64,000 bases of DNA from Streptomyces sp. cg36 (GCF_041080675.1 NZ_CP163520.1:4712001-4776000), one strand, 5' to 3'. Shown: positions 28,230-37,780, numbered from the stretch's first letter. Notes: generated by a model from the sequence alone, not told the origin. Numbers and translations are program-made.

Positions 28230-28766
28230 ATGGAAACCCCTCCGCCCCAGACTCCCCGCACCGAGCCCACCGACCTGGACATCGCCGCCTTCCAGGAGCA
28301 GCTGGGCCGTCCGCCGCGCGGGCTGCGCGCGATCGCCCACCGCTGCCCGTGCGGCAACCCGGACGTGGTCGAGACGGCGCCCCGGCTGCCCGACGGCACG
28401 CCGTTCCCGACGACGTACTACCTGACCTGCCCGCGTGCGGCGTCGGCGATCGGGACCCTGGAGGCCAACGGGGTCATGAAGGAGATGTCGGAGCGGCTGG
28501 CGGCCGACCCGGAGCTGGCCGCCGCCTACCGCGCCGCCCACGAGGACTACATCGCCCGCCGGGACGCCATCGAGGTCCTGGAGGGCTTCCCGAGCGCGGG
28601 CGGCATGCCGGACCGGGTCAAGTGCCTGCACGTGCTGGTCGGCCACTCGCTGGCGGCCGGTCCCGGGGTGAACCCGCTCGGCGACGAGGCGATCGCCATG
28701 CTGCCCGAGTGGTGGGCGAAGGGCCCGTGCGTCACGCCCTGCGCGCCCGGCGGGGACGAGAAGTGA
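28230..28766 (+). CDS. DUF501 family protein
   Basis: 178 aa. The DUF501 pattern is clear: FQEQLGRPPRGLRAIAHRCPCG, PFPTTYYLTCPR, ANGVMKEM, then a helix, GMPDRVKCLHVLVGHSLAAGPGVNPLGDE split over residues 130-158, and CVTPCAPG at the end. Paired Cys/His residues suggest a metal site. Function is unknown; the family is nearly always located between divIC and ppx in actinobacteria. Its stop overlaps the ppx GTG (GTGA). Confidence 0.92.
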   Translation: METPPPQTPRTEPTDLDIAAFQEQLGRPPRGLRAIAHRCPCGNPDVVETAPRLPDGTPFPTTYYLTCPRAASAIGTLEANGVMKEMSERLAADPELAAAYRAAHEDYIARRDAIEVLEGFPSAGGMPDRVKCLHVLVGHSLAAGPGVNPLGDEAIAMLPEWWAKGPCVTPCAPGGDEK

Positions 28767-29677
28767 CCCGGGTCGCCGCCGTCGACTGCGGCACCAACTC
28801 GATCCGGCTGCTGGTCGCCGACGCCGACCCGGAGACGGGCGAACTCGTCGACCTGGACCGCCGGATGACGATCGTCCGGCTCGGCCAGGGCGTCGACCGC
28901 ACCGGCCGGCTCGCCCCCGAGGCGCTGGAGCGCACCTTCGCGGCCTGCCGCGAGTACGCGGCGGTCATCCGGGAGCTGGGCGCCGAGCGCGTCCGCTTCG
29001 TGGCCACCTCCGCCTCCCGCGACGCGGAGAACCGGGACGACTTCGTGCGGGGCGTCGTGGACATCCTGGGCGTCGAGCCCGAGGTGATCACCGGCGACCA
29101 GGAGGCCGAGTTCTCCTTCACCGGCGCCACCCGGGAGCTGCACGCCGACGGCGACTACCTGGTCGTCGACATCGGCGGCGGCTCGACCGAGTTCGTCGTC
29201 GGCTCCCACCAGGTGCGCGCGGCGCGCTCGGTGGACGTGGGCTGCGTCCGCCTCACCGAACGCCACCAGCCGGGCGACCCGGCGGGCGCGGAGCAGATCG
29301 CGGCGATACGGCGGGACGTCGAGGCGGCCCTGGACCTCGCCGAGGAGACCGTGCCGCTGCGCGAGCCGCGCACGCTGGTGGGCCTGGCCGGTTCGGTGAC
29401 CACGGTGGCCGCGATCGCGCTGGAGCTTCCCGCGTACGACTCGGCGGCGATCCACCACTCCCGCATCTCCCACGAGCGGGTCCGCGCGGTCACCGAGCGG
29501 CTGCTGGCCTCGACCCACGAGGAGCGCACGGCGATCCCGGTGCTCCACCCGGGCCGCATCGACGTGATCGCGGCGGGCGCGCTGGTCCTGCTGGGCGTCA
29601 TGGAGCGCACCGGCGCCGCCGAGGTCGTGGTCAGCGAGCACGACATCCTCGACGGAATCGCCTGGTCGATCGCCTGA
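28763..29677 (+). CDS. ppx: Ppx/GppA-type exopolyphosphatase
   Basis: 304 aa from GTG 28763, overlapping the previous stop. ASKHA-fold phosphatase: phosphate loop 1 AVDCGTNSIRLLVAD, FVATSASRDAENRDDF, GDQEAEFSFTGA, VVDIGGGSTEFVVG (loop 2) and GLAGSVTTVAA. The length matches the short actinobacterial form, which lacks the C-terminal HD-like half of E. coli Ppx. It removes terminal phosphates from polyphosphate or hydrolyses pppGpp; sequence alone does not decide. Confidence 0.93.
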   Translation: MTRVAAVDCGTNSIRLLVADADPETGELVDLDRRMTIVRLGQGVDRTGRLAPEALERTFAACREYAAVIRELGAERVRFVATSASRDAENRDDFVRGVVDILGVEPEVITGDQEAEFSFTGATRELHADGDYLVVDIGGGSTEFVVGSHQVRAARSVDVGCVRLTERHQPGDPAGAEQIAAIRRDVEAALDLAEETVPLREPRTLVGLAGSVTTVAAIALELPAYDSAAIHHSRISHERVRAVTERLLASTHEERTAIPVLHPGRIDVIAAGALVLLGVMERTGAAEVVVSEHDILDGIAWSIA

Positions 29678-29684
29678 GACGGCT

Positions 29685-29712
29685 CCGGAAGGGCCCCGCG
29701 GGGCCCTTCCGG
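29685..29712. terminator. perfect 28-nt palindrome after ppx
   Basis: CCGGAAGGGCCCCG (29685-29698) is followed at once by its exact reverse complement (29699-29712). As RNA it makes a very stable hairpin; no T-run. Confidence 0.65.
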
Positions 29713-29731
29713 GTACCCCTCCGCAAGAAAG

Positions 29732-29750
29732 TTCGTGAAGTTCTTCACAA
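29732..29750. promoter_or_regulatory. Rex-type (NADH/NAD+ redox) operator upstream of ndh
   Basis: TTCGTGAA-GTTC-TTCACAA matches the Rex consensus TTGTGAA-N4-TTCACAA with one mismatch. It lies about 310 bases before ndh. Rex represses respiratory genes until NADH rises, and ndh is a logical target. The rest of the 29678-30057 gap has no believable gene; a -10-like GATACT at 30045-30050 lies seven bases before the ndh ATG. Confidence 0.65.
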
Positions 29751-30057
29751 GGAAAACCCGCCGGTCGGCCACTTTGCGGGGTCCTGGGCCTCACTTCTGT
29801 AGGTGTGAGGGCTCAACGGGGCGCGATTCAGGGGGTGGCCGGTGTGTTACGCGCATGTTTCGCGGTCCAGTGGTCTAGGCCCCGCGAGGCTGTGCGGGCC
29901 AGTTCAGAAGGGGTGGAGAACGTTCTCCCCGGGCGCTTGGTTCCCCCGCACCGCCATGACCTGGGTCACGTGGGCCGCGGAGTGTAGCAGAGGCCCTGTA
30001 GGACCTTGTGAAGGGGCGCACGAGCGGGGGTCAAGAGGGGGGTGGATACTCGATGGC

Positions 30058-31437
30058 ATGAGCACCACGGAGCGTCCCCGAATCCTCGTTGTAGGCGGTG
30101 GGTACGTAGGTTTGTACGCGGCACGGCGCATTCTCAAGAAGATGCGCTACGCCGAGGCGACCGTCACGGTCGTCGACCCGCGGTCGTACATGACGTACCA
30201 GCCCTTCCTCCCCGAAGCCGCCGCAGGCAGCATCTCCCCGCGCCACGTCGTCGTCCCGCTGCGACGCGTCGTGCGCGGAGCCGAGGTGCTCACCGGCCGT
30301 GTCACCAGCATCGACCAGGACCGCAAGGTCGCCACGGTCGCGCCGCTCGTCGGCGAGGCGTACGAGCTGCCCTTCGACTACCTGGTCGTCGCGCTCGGCG
30401 CGGTCTCCCGCACCTTCCCGATCCCCGGCCTCGCCGAGCAGGGCATCGGCATGAAGGGCGTCGAGGAGGCCATCGGCCTGCGCAACCACGTCCTGGAGCA
30501 GCTGGACAAGGCCGACTCCACGACCGATGAGGAAGTCCGCCGCAAGGCGCTGACCTTCGTCTTCGTCGGCGGTGGCTTCGCCGGTGCCGAGACGATCGGC
30601 GAGGTCGAGGACATGGCCCGCGACGCGGCCAAGTACTACACCAACGTGAAGCGCGAGGACATGCGCTTCATCCTGGTGGACGCCGCCGACAAGATCCTCC
30701 CCGAGGTCGGGCCGCAGCTCGGCACCTGGGGCAAGGAGCACCTCGAGGGCCGCGGCGTCGAGATCTACCTCTCGACCTCCATGGACTCCTGCGTCGACGG
30801 CCACGTCGTGCTGAAGAACGGCCTCGAGGTCGACTCCAACACCATCGTGTGGACCGCGGGCGTCAAGCCCAACCCGGCGCTGGCCCGCTTCGGCCTGCCG
30901 CTCGGCCCGCGCGGCCACGTCGACACCGCCCCGACCCTCCAGGTCCAGGGCACCGACTACATCTGGGCCGCGGGCGACAACGCCCAGGTCCCGGACCTCG
31001 TCGGCCGCAAGGCGGGCAACGAGAACGCCTGGTGCCCGCCGAACGCCCAGCACGCGCTGCGCCAGGCCAAGGTCCTCGGCGACAACGTGGTCTCCGGCAT
31101 GCGGGGCTTCCCGCAGAAGGAGTACAGCCACGCCAACAAGGGCGCGGTGGCGGGCCTCGGCCTGCACAAGGGCGTCGCGATGATCGTCATGGGCAAGATG
31201 AAGATCAAGCTCAAGGGCCGTCTCGCCTGGTACATGCACCGTGGCTACCACGGTCTGGCCGTGCCCACCTGGAACCGCAAGATCCGCGTCTTCGCCGACT
31301 GGACCCTCGCGATGTTCCTCAAGCGCGAGGTCGTCTCGCTCGGCGCCATGGAGACGCCGCGCGAGGAGTTCTACGAGGCCGCCAAGCCCGCCCCCGCCCC
31401 GGCCGCCAAGGTCGAGGAGAAGGCCAAGGCATCCTGA
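30058..31437 (+). CDS. ndh: type II NADH dehydrogenase (NDH-2)
   Basis: 459 aa. ATG 30058 gives the standard N-terminus RPRILVVGGGYVGLYAARR (FAD Rossmann motif). The second nucleotide site is FVFVGGGFAGAETIGE, and DYIWAAGDNAQVPD binds the flavin. A C-terminal amphipathic region (MKIKLKGRLAWYMHRGYHG) should bind the membrane face. The last 20 residues are Ala/Pro/Lys-rich. It passes electrons from NADH to menaquinone without pumping protons. A Rex-like site upstream fits redox control. Confidence 0.95.
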   Translation: MSTTERPRILVVGGGYVGLYAARRILKKMRYAEATVTVVDPRSYMTYQPFLPEAAAGSISPRHVVVPLRRVVRGAEVLTGRVTSIDQDRKVATVAPLVGEAYELPFDYLVVALGAVSRTFPIPGLAEQGIGMKGVEEAIGLRNHVLEQLDKADSTTDEEVRRKALTFVFVGGGFAGAETIGEVEDMARDAAKYYTNVKREDMRFILVDAADKILPEVGPQLGTWGKEHLEGRGVEIYLSTSMDSCVDGHVVLKNGLEVDSNTIVWTAGVKPNPALARFGLPLGPRGHVDTAPTLQVQGTDYIWAAGDNAQVPDLVGRKAGNENAWCPPNAQHALRQAKVLGDNVVSGMRGFPQKEYSHANKGAVAGLGLHKGVAMIVMGKMKIKLKGRLAWYMHRGYHGLAVPTWNRKIRVFADWTLAMFLKREVVSLGAMETPREEFYEAAKPAPAPAAKVEEKAKAS

Positions 31438-31446
31438 CTGTGCGGC

Positions 31447-31536
31447 GGGCCCCGCGGGGCCCCCGGCAGTAGGCCCGTCAGGGCCGAGCACGTCCCGAAG
31501 GGGCCGTCCGCCATCCGTGGTGCGGGCGGCCCCTTC
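31447..31536 (+). terminator. two hairpins between ndh and cfa
   Basis: GGGCCCCGCGGGGCCC (31447-31462) is a perfect palindrome. Next, GAAGGGGCCGTCCGC (31497-31511) pairs with GCGGGCGGCCCCTTC (31522-31536) with one wobble around a 10-base loop. Either can end ndh transcription. Confidence 0.6.
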
Positions 31537-31682
31537 GGCGTGCGCGGGACCGGGCCGGGCGCGCCGTCCCTCCCGCGCCGCCGATGTACGCCCGTGGCGC
31601 TGTAGCGGTACGGGCGGTGGCCGGGGCACTGTTGTCCGAGATGCCGGACGAAGGTGTGGGGGCCGACTTCACGGAGGTAGAC

Positions 31683-32987
31683 ATGGCCGACGCCGCGACG
31701 CGGCTGACCGCGCTGGCGGGGCGGCTCCTGGGCGAGGAGCTGCCGGTCCGGGTCCGCGCCTGGGACGGCAGCGAGGCGGGCCCGCCGGGCGCCCCGGTGG
31801 TGGTGCTGCGGCGGCGCCGCGCCCTGCGGAGGCTGCTGTGGGCGCCGGGCGAACTCGGCCTGGCCCGCGCCTGGGTGGCCGGCGAGCTGGACATCGAGGG
31901 GGACCTCTACCAGGCCCTCGACCTGCTGGCCGGGCTGGCCTGGGAGCGCGGCGACCGGGCCCCGGGCGGCGTCCGTCCGGTGCGGGACCCGCGGCTGCGG
32001 GCCGCCGCCGTGGAGCTGGTCAGGCTCGCCCGGCCGCTGCCGCCGCCCGCCCCGCCCGCCGAGGAGCTGCGCCGCCGCACCGGCCGCCTGCACACCAGAC
32101 GCCGTGACAGGCGGGCCATCAGCCACCACTACGACGTCGGCAACGCCTTCTACGAGCTGCTGCTCGGCCCGTCGATGGTCTACTCGTGCGCCTACTGGGA
32201 GCACCCCGGCGCCACCCTGGAGGAGGCCCAGCGCGACAAGCTGGACCTGGTCTGCCGCAAACTGGCGCTGGCCGAGGGGGAGCGGCTGCTGGACGTGGGG
32301 TGCGGCTGGGGCTCGCTGGTGCTGCACGCGGCCCGCCACTACGGGGTCCGGGCCGTCGGCATCACGCTCAGCGCCGAGCAGGCCGCCCACGCGCGCAAGC
32401 GCGTCGCCGAGGAGGGTCTCGCCGACCGGATCGAGATCCGGGTGCAGGACTACCGGGACGTGCGGGACGGGCCGTACGACGCGATCGCCTCGATCGGGAT
32501 GGCCGAGCACGTCGGCTCGGTGCGCTACCGGGAGTACGCCGACGACCTGTTCGCCCTGCTGAAGGAGGGCGGGCGGCTGCTCAACCACCAGATCGCGCGG
32601 CGCCCGGAGCGGGACGAGTCGGCGTACCGGGTGGACGAGTTCATCGACGCGTACGTCTTCCCCGACGGGGAGCTGATGCCGCTGGGGAAGACGCTGGCGG
32701 TCCTGGAGGACGCCGGGTTCGAGGCGCGGGACGTGGAGGCGCTGCGCGAGCACTACGCCCTGACACTGCGTCGGTGGGTGGCCAACCTGGAGGCGGGCCG
32801 GGAGCGCGCGGCACGGCTGGCCGGCGCCGGGCGGGCCCGGGTGTGGCGGCTCTACATGGCCGCCTCCGCGCTCTCCTTCGAGCGCAACCGCATCGGGATC
32901 AACCAGGTCCTGGCGGTGCGCGCCGAGCCGGGCGGCGCCTCGGGGATGCCGCTGCGCGCGCGTACCTGGGGGAGCCCGGGCCACTGA
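31683..32987 (+). CDS. cfa: cyclopropane-fatty-acyl-phospholipid synthase family methyltransferase
   Basis: 434 aa. ATG 31683 has GGAGG five bases upstream; longer starts lack one. An N-terminal lipid-binding region (1-130) precedes the SAM methyltransferase domain: ISHHYDVGNAFYELLLG, SMVYSCAYW, LLDVGCGWGSLVLHAA (SAM loop), GITLSAEQAAHA, SIGMAEHVG and YVFPDGELMPLG. It adds methylene from SAM across double bonds of membrane acyl chains. No glycine-rich linker or partner methylase is nearby. Confidence 0.93.
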   Translation: MADAATRLTALAGRLLGEELPVRVRAWDGSEAGPPGAPVVVLRRRRALRRLLWAPGELGLARAWVAGELDIEGDLYQALDLLAGLAWERGDRAPGGVRPVRDPRLRAAAVELVRLARPLPPPAPPAEELRRRTGRLHTRRRDRRAISHHYDVGNAFYELLLGPSMVYSCAYWEHPGATLEEAQRDKLDLVCRKLALAEGERLLDVGCGWGSLVLHAARHYGVRAVGITLSAEQAAHARKRVAEEGLADRIEIRVQDYRDVRDGPYDAIASIGMAEHVGSVRYREYADDLFALLKEGGRLLNHQIARRPERDESAYRVDEFIDAYVFPDGELMPLGKTLAVLEDAGFEARDVEALREHYALTLRRWVANLEAGRERAARLAGAGRARVWRLYMAASALSFERNRIGINQVLAVRAEPGGASGMPLRARTWGSPGH

Positions 32988-33076
32988 CGCCCCGGCCGCG
33001 TTGATAGCTTCGGGCCTTCGGGCGGAACCATGGCGTCCGATTTGTCATGTACGCGCTATTTATGCAGGAGGCCGGT

Positions 33077-34345
33077 GTGCACCGCCACCGCAGAACCTGG
33101 CTCCTCGGCATGGCCGTCGCCGTGCTGTCCGTCCTCACCGGGCCCGCAGCCGCCTCGGCCGACCCGGTCACGGTCACCACCGGGGCCCTCTTCAACGACC
33201 CGGCCGGCACCACCGCCGAGCAGGACCGCATCCGCGACCACGTCGTCTCGCTGGTCGACGACGCCCCCGCGGGCAGCACCGTGCAGATGTCCATGTACAC
33301 CTTCACCGACGACGTCCTGCGCACCGCGCTGATCGCGGCCAAGGACCGGGGCGTGGCGGTGCGGGTGGTCGTCGACTACAAGTCGCACAACTTCAAGCCG
33401 GACGGCACCGAGCTGACCAAGGGCGGCGAGTACGAGAACCTGGCCGCGGCCCTCGGCACCGACCGCACCAGGCCCTCCTGGATCCTCTCCTGCCCGCAGG
33501 GCCGCGCCTGCATCGCCAACCGCAAGCTGAACTCCGGCGACGACGGCTCGATCAACCACAACAAGTTCTTCCTCTTCTCCCACACGGGAGGCGCGGACGA
33601 CGTGGTGGTGCAGACCTCGGCCAACATGTCGGGCACCCAGCGCACCGACCTGTTCAACAACGCCGTCACCCTGGTCGACGCCGGTCTCTACGCCAACTAC
33701 CAGGCGTACTTCGACGACCAGGTGGCGAACGGCTCCTCGGGCACGAGCGACAACGGCTACTACGCGACGCCGACCAGCGCGACCAACCCGAACTACAAGA
33801 ACTACTTCTTCCCGCGCAAGGAGTCGGCGGGCACCACCTATTCGACGGACCCGGCCACCGACACCGTCAAGCTGATCCTCGACAAGGTCACCTGCTCCTC
33901 GACCCAGCACTCCGAGGTCCGCATGGCGGCCAACCTCTTCTACCGCGACCAGATCGCCACCAAGCTGGTGGCGATGGTGAACGCGGGCTGCAAGGTGTAC
34001 CTGGCGGCCGACGCCAACCCCGACGGCGGCGGCAGCGGCGTCCCCTCGATGGGCAAGACGGTCGAGTCCATCCTCTACGGCAAGCTCACCCAGCGCGTGG
34101 AGTGCTTCGAGACCCCGCCCGCCGGCCACACCGTCAACATCGGCATCCACTCCAAGTACCTGCTGGTGAAGGGGACGTACGAGGGCGTCGCCAACGAGAA
34201 GGTCGTCTGGACCGGCAGCCACAACTACTCGTGGCAGGCCCTGCGCTCCAACGACGAGACCATCCTCAAGATCAACGACGATGCGGTCTACGACCAGTTC
34301 AAGGCCAACCACGACCGGCTGATGGCGTACTGCGCCGGAAGCTGA
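33077..34345 (+). CDS. secreted phospholipase D-like (HKD superfamily) protein
   Basis: GTG 33077, with AGGAGG at 33066-33071; 422 aa. Signal peptide 1-32 (HRHRRTWLLGMAVAVLSVL ... ASA). Two half-sites are visible: SINHNKFFLF (about residue 158) and GIHSKYLLV (about 357), giving two H-x-K pairs. The Asp of H-x-K-x4-D is absent in both (Ser and Lys instead), which occurs in some divergent PLD-like hydrolases. Probable extracellular phosphodiesterase; the substrate (lipid or nucleic acid) is undetermined. Confidence 0.87.
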   Translation: MHRHRRTWLLGMAVAVLSVLTGPAAASADPVTVTTGALFNDPAGTTAEQDRIRDHVVSLVDDAPAGSTVQMSMYTFTDDVLRTALIAAKDRGVAVRVVVDYKSHNFKPDGTELTKGGEYENLAAALGTDRTRPSWILSCPQGRACIANRKLNSGDDGSINHNKFFLFSHTGGADDVVVQTSANMSGTQRTDLFNNAVTLVDAGLYANYQAYFDDQVANGSSGTSDNGYYATPTSATNPNYKNYFFPRKESAGTTYSTDPATDTVKLILDKVTCSSTQHSEVRMAANLFYRDQIATKLVAMVNAGCKVYLAADANPDGGGSGVPSMGKTVESILYGKLTQRVECFETPPAGHTVNIGIHSKYLLVKGTYEGVANEKVVWTGSHNYSWQALRSNDETILKINDDAVYDQFKANHDRLMAYCAGS

Positions 34346-34359
34346 GCCACGGACGGCGC

Positions 34360-34398
34360 GAGGGGCCCGGGACGGCGTCCGCCGTCCCGGCCCCCCTC
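34360..34398. terminator. bidirectional hairpin between PLD-like and permease genes
   Basis: The arm at 34360-34376 pairs with 34381-34398 (17 bp with one imperfection, 4-base loop) between two convergent genes. Confidence 0.7.
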
Positions 34399-34419
34399 GC
34401 TCCCCTCGCTTCCCGGCCG

Positions 34420-36948
34420 CTACTCCGTCTTGATCGCGGTCAGCATGTTCAGCCGGGCGGCGCTGCGGGCCGGCCACAGTGCGGCCAGCACGCCCACCAG
34501 GCCCGCGAGCGCCAGGAACAGCGCGATCCGGTCCCACGGGATGACCAGCGCGTACGCCGGGATCGAGCCCTTGATGGTCTGGCCGATCGCCCAGGCCAGG
34601 AAGGTGCCGAGGCCGGTGCCGATCACCGCGCCGAAGACCGAGATGACGACGGCCTCCAGCCGGATCATGCGCTTGACCCGGGAGCGGTCCAGCCCGATCG
34701 CCCGCAGCATGCCGATCTCCTGCTGGCGCTCGAAGACCGACATGGCCAGGGTGTTGATGACGCCCAGGACCGCGATCAGCAGGGCCATGGCGAGCAGCCC
34801 GTACATGATGTTCAGCAGCGTGTTGATCATGCCGCCGAAGGTGTCGCGGATGTCCTGCTGGTCCATGAAGCTGATCGCCGGGTTGTCGCCCAGCGCGTTG
34901 ACCAGCGCCTGCTCATTGGCCTTGGTGGCGCCGCCGTCCATCGTCACGAACACCGACTCGATGTGCGGCCGGGTCTCGTGCGGGTCCAGCAGCGCGGTCG
35001 AGGCGAGCACCGGCGCCAGGAACTCCTGCTCCTTGAAGACCGCGCCGACCGTGAGGGTCGCCTTCTTCTTGTCGTCGAACTCGACCGGCAGCCGCGAGCC
35101 CGGCTTCCAGCCGTGCTTCTTCGCCGTCTCGTCGTCGACCGCCAGCTGCCCCTTGCCGAGGGCGGCGAGCGAGCCGGAGACCGTCTCGACGTTCAGCACC
35201 TTCTCGACGTCGCCCGGCGTGACCCCGGCGACCGAGCGGTAGTCGCCGTCGACCTTGAGGTACGAAGCCTGCTTGGGCGAGACGGCGGTGACGCCCGGGG
35301 CCTTGCGCAGCTCCGGCACGACGGACTTGTCCAGCCGCTCCCCGCTGGCCATCGCGACCATGTAGTCGGCCTTGATGTTGTCCGTGGTCGTCTTGTCGAT
35401 CGCCTTGCCGATCGTGATGCCGAGCACCGAGAGCGCGGTGACCAGGGTCAGACCGATGGCGAGCGCGGAGGCGGTGGCGCCGGTGCGGCGCGGGTTGCGG
35501 ACCGCGTTCTGGCTGGCGAGCTTGCCGGAGACACCGAACGCGCGGGTCAGCAGCGGACGCATCACGGCGATCACCGGCCGCGACAGCAGCGGGATCAGGA
35601 CGATGATGCCGACCAGGGAGAGGAAGGCGCCGAAACCGATCAGGGTCTTGCCGTCCCGCCCGGCGCCCGCGCCGGCCAGGATCGAGGCGAAGCCGCCCAG
35701 GGTGATGATCGCGCCGATGGTGTTCCGGACGACCAGCGACTTGGTGGTAGCGGCGGCGTGCACGCTGTTCATCGCGGCGACCGGCGGGATCTTCGCGGCG
35801 CGCCAGGCGGGCAGCAGGGCGGCGATCAGGGTGACCACCACACCGACCGCGAGCGCGGCGACGACCGGGGTGGAGGAGACGATCAGCGAACCGGCCGGCA
35901 GCTTCACACCGAAGGAGTCCATCGCCGCGCGCAGCCCCACCGCGAGCCCGAGGCCGAGCCCGAAGCCGACCACCGAGGCGACCGTGCCGACGACCAGCGC
36001 CTCGGTGAGCACCGAGCGCCGCACCTGGGCGCGGGAGGCGCCCACGGCCCGCATCAGGGCCAGTTCCTTGGTGCGCTGGGCGACCAGCATGGTGAAGGTG
36101 TTGGAGATCAGGAAGATGCCGACGAAGAGCGCGATGGCCGCGAAGGCCAGCAGCGTCTGGCTGAGCGCGCTCAGCCCCTTCTCGATGTCGTCCGCCTCCT
36201 GCGCGGCGAGCGCCTTGCCGCTGCGGGCCGTGGCGTGCTCCGGCAGCAGCGGCGTGACCTGGTCGAGGATCTTCTGGTCACTCGCGCCGGGCTTCGCCGA
36301 GACGTTGGCCTTCTGGAAGAACCCGGGCTTGAGGTAGAGCTGCTGGGCGACCTTGGTGTCGAACAGGACGAGGCTGCCGCCCGCGTTGACCGAGCCGTCC
36401 TCGGTGGTGAACACACCGGCGAGCGTGTAGGTCTTCACCGGCCCGTTGGTGGCCACCCGGATGCGGTCGCCGACCTTGTAGCCGCCCTTGTCGGCGGTGT
36501 CCTCGTCGAGGGCGATCTGCTCGTCCCGGACCGGCCCGGAGCCCTGGGTGAAGGTGTACGCGGGGTCCTTGCCGTCCCGGCTCGGCGAGAAGTTCCCGCC
36601 CTTGTTGGCCCAGCCCTGGCCGATCAGCTTGCCGTGCTTGTCGGCCACCCCGGCGAAGCCGTCGACGCGCCCGTTGACCGAGGTCACGCCGTCCAGCGCG
36701 GCGATCTTGGTGAGGGTCCGGGCCGGGATGCCCGGGTCCTGCTTGTCGTCGTCGCGGCTGCCGTACGACTCGACGGCCACGGCCACGTTGTCGTAGCTCT
36801 TGGCCGACTGGTTCTTGAAGGCGCTCTTGAGGGTGTCGGTGAAGACCAGCGTGCCGGAGACGAAGGCCACGCCGAGCATCACGGCGAGGACGGTCATCAG
36901 CAGCCTGGCCTTGTGCGCGAGCACATTGCGCAGGGCGGTTTTGAACAT
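34420..36948 (-). CDS. FtsX/MacB-type ABC transporter permease
   Basis: 842 aa. The N-terminus MFKTALRNVLAHKARLLMT is typical. There are two FtsX modules: one membrane helix, an extracytoplasmic MacB-like domain (about 45-235), three helices (about 255-390), then a second set from about 480 (ASQNAVRNPRRTGATASALA) ending with three helices near the C-terminus. It pairs with the ATPase 61 bp upstream. Such exporters usually move lipoproteins, peptides or antibiotics out of the membrane; the cargo is unknown. Confidence 0.93.
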   Translation of the reverse strand: MFKTALRNVLAHKARLLMTVLAVMLGVAFVSGTLVFTDTLKSAFKNQSAKSYDNVAVAVESYGSRDDDKQDPGIPARTLTKIAALDGVTSVNGRVDGFAGVADKHGKLIGQGWANKGGNFSPSRDGKDPAYTFTQGSGPVRDEQIALDEDTADKGGYKVGDRIRVATNGPVKTYTLAGVFTTEDGSVNAGGSLVLFDTKVAQQLYLKPGFFQKANVSAKPGASDQKILDQVTPLLPEHATARSGKALAAQEADDIEKGLSALSQTLLAFAAIALFVGIFLISNTFTMLVAQRTKELALMRAVGASRAQVRRSVLTEALVVGTVASVVGFGLGLGLAVGLRAAMDSFGVKLPAGSLIVSSTPVVAALAVGVVVTLIAALLPAWRAAKIPPVAAMNSVHAAATTKSLVVRNTIGAIITLGGFASILAGAGAGRDGKTLIGFGAFLSLVGIIVLIPLLSRPVIAVMRPLLTRAFGVSGKLASQNAVRNPRRTGATASALAIGLTLVTALSVLGITIGKAIDKTTTDNIKADYMVAMASGERLDKSVVPELRKAPGVTAVSPKQASYLKVDGDYRSVAGVTPGDVEKVLNVETVSGSLAALGKGQLAVDDETAKKHGWKPGSRLPVEFDDKKKATLTVGAVFKEQEFLAPVLASTALLDPHETRPHIESVFVTMDGGATKANEQALVNALGDNPAISFMDQQDIRDTFGGMINTLLNIMYGLLAMALLIAVLGVINTLAMSVFERQQEIGMLRAIGLDRSRVKRMIRLEAVVISVFGAVIGTGLGTFLAWAIGQTIKGSIPAYALVIPWDRIALFLALAGLVGVLAALWPARSAARLNMLTAIKTE

Positions 36949-37009
36949 GGGCTTTCTCAGTCCTGGGGGAGTTCGATCGGGGGGTCGCCGGGGCCGGTGG
37001 CCCGCGGGG

Positions 37010-37780
37010 TCAGCTCGTACGCCCCTTGGCGTCGAACTCCTTCATCCGGTCGAGCACGCCGTCGGCGCTCGGGTGGAGCATCTCGTCGACCACCCGGCCG
37101 TCGGCCAGGAAGATCACCCGGTCCGCGTAGGAGGCGGCGACCGGGTCGTGGGTGACCATGACGACGGTCTGGCCGAGCTCGCGCACCGAGTTGCGCAGGA
37201 AGCCGAGGACCTCGGCGCCGGAGCGGGAGTCCAGGTTTCCGGTCGGCTCGTCGCCGAAGATGATCTCGGGCTGGGAGGCCAGGGCGCGGGCCACCGCCAC
37301 GCGCTGCTGCTGGCCGCCGGAGAGCTGGGTCGGGCGGTGCGAGAGCCGGCCGGAGAGGCCGACCATGTCGATGACCTTGGCCACCCACTCCTTGTTGGGC
37401 TTGCGGCCCGCGATGTCCATGGGGAGCGTGATGTTCTCGGCCGCGGTCAGCGTCGGCAGCAGGTTGAACGCCTGGAAGATGAAGCCGATCTTGTCCCGGC
37501 GCAACTGCGTGAGCTGCTTGTCCTTGAGCGAGCCGAGCTCGGTGTCGCCGATGCGGACCGACCCGGAGCTGAACGAGTCCAGCCCGGCCACGCAGTGCAT
37601 CAGCGTGGACTTGCCGGAGCCCGAGGGGCCCATGATCGCCGTGAACTCGCCCTGCCGGAAGTCGACCGTGACCCGGTCGAGCGCGACCACCTGGGTCTCG
37701 CCCGAGCCGTAGACCTTCGACAGCTCGGTGGCGCGGGCGGCCACCGCGGTGGCGCGGTGTGCGGTGGGGATGGTGGTCAC
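37010..37780 (-). CDS. ABC transporter ATP-binding protein (MacB/LolD type)
   Basis: 256 aa from GTG 37780, preceded by GAGGAG. Walker A GPSGSGKST, Q-loop IFQAFNLLPTLTA, signature LSGGQQQRVAVARALA, Walker B IIFGDEPTGNLDS, H-loop VTHD. It powers the permease encoded next. The pair sits next to bldA, as in other streptomycetes. Confidence 0.95.
   Translation of the reverse strand: MTTIPTAHRATAVAARATELSKVYGSGETQVVALDRVTVDFRQGEFTAIMGPSGSGKSTLMHCVAGLDSFSSGSVRIGDTELGSLKDKQLTQLRRDKIGFIFQAFNLLPTLTAAENITLPMDIAGRKPNKEWVAKVIDMVGLSGRLSHRPTQLSGGQQQRVAVARALASQPEIIFGDEPTGNLDSRSGAEVLGFLRNSVRELGQTVVMVTHDPVAASYADRVIFLADGRVVDEMLHPSADGVLDRMKEFDAKGRTS

Noticed and set aside
29805..29987. 60-codon frame between ppx and ndh
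   Set aside because: It has no ribosome site or codon bias and overlaps the probable ndh leader.
33056..33064. A+T-rich ATTTATGCA before the PLD gene as a start
   Set aside because: The GTG at 33077 has a perfect AGGAGG at correct spacing, and the signal peptide starts there.
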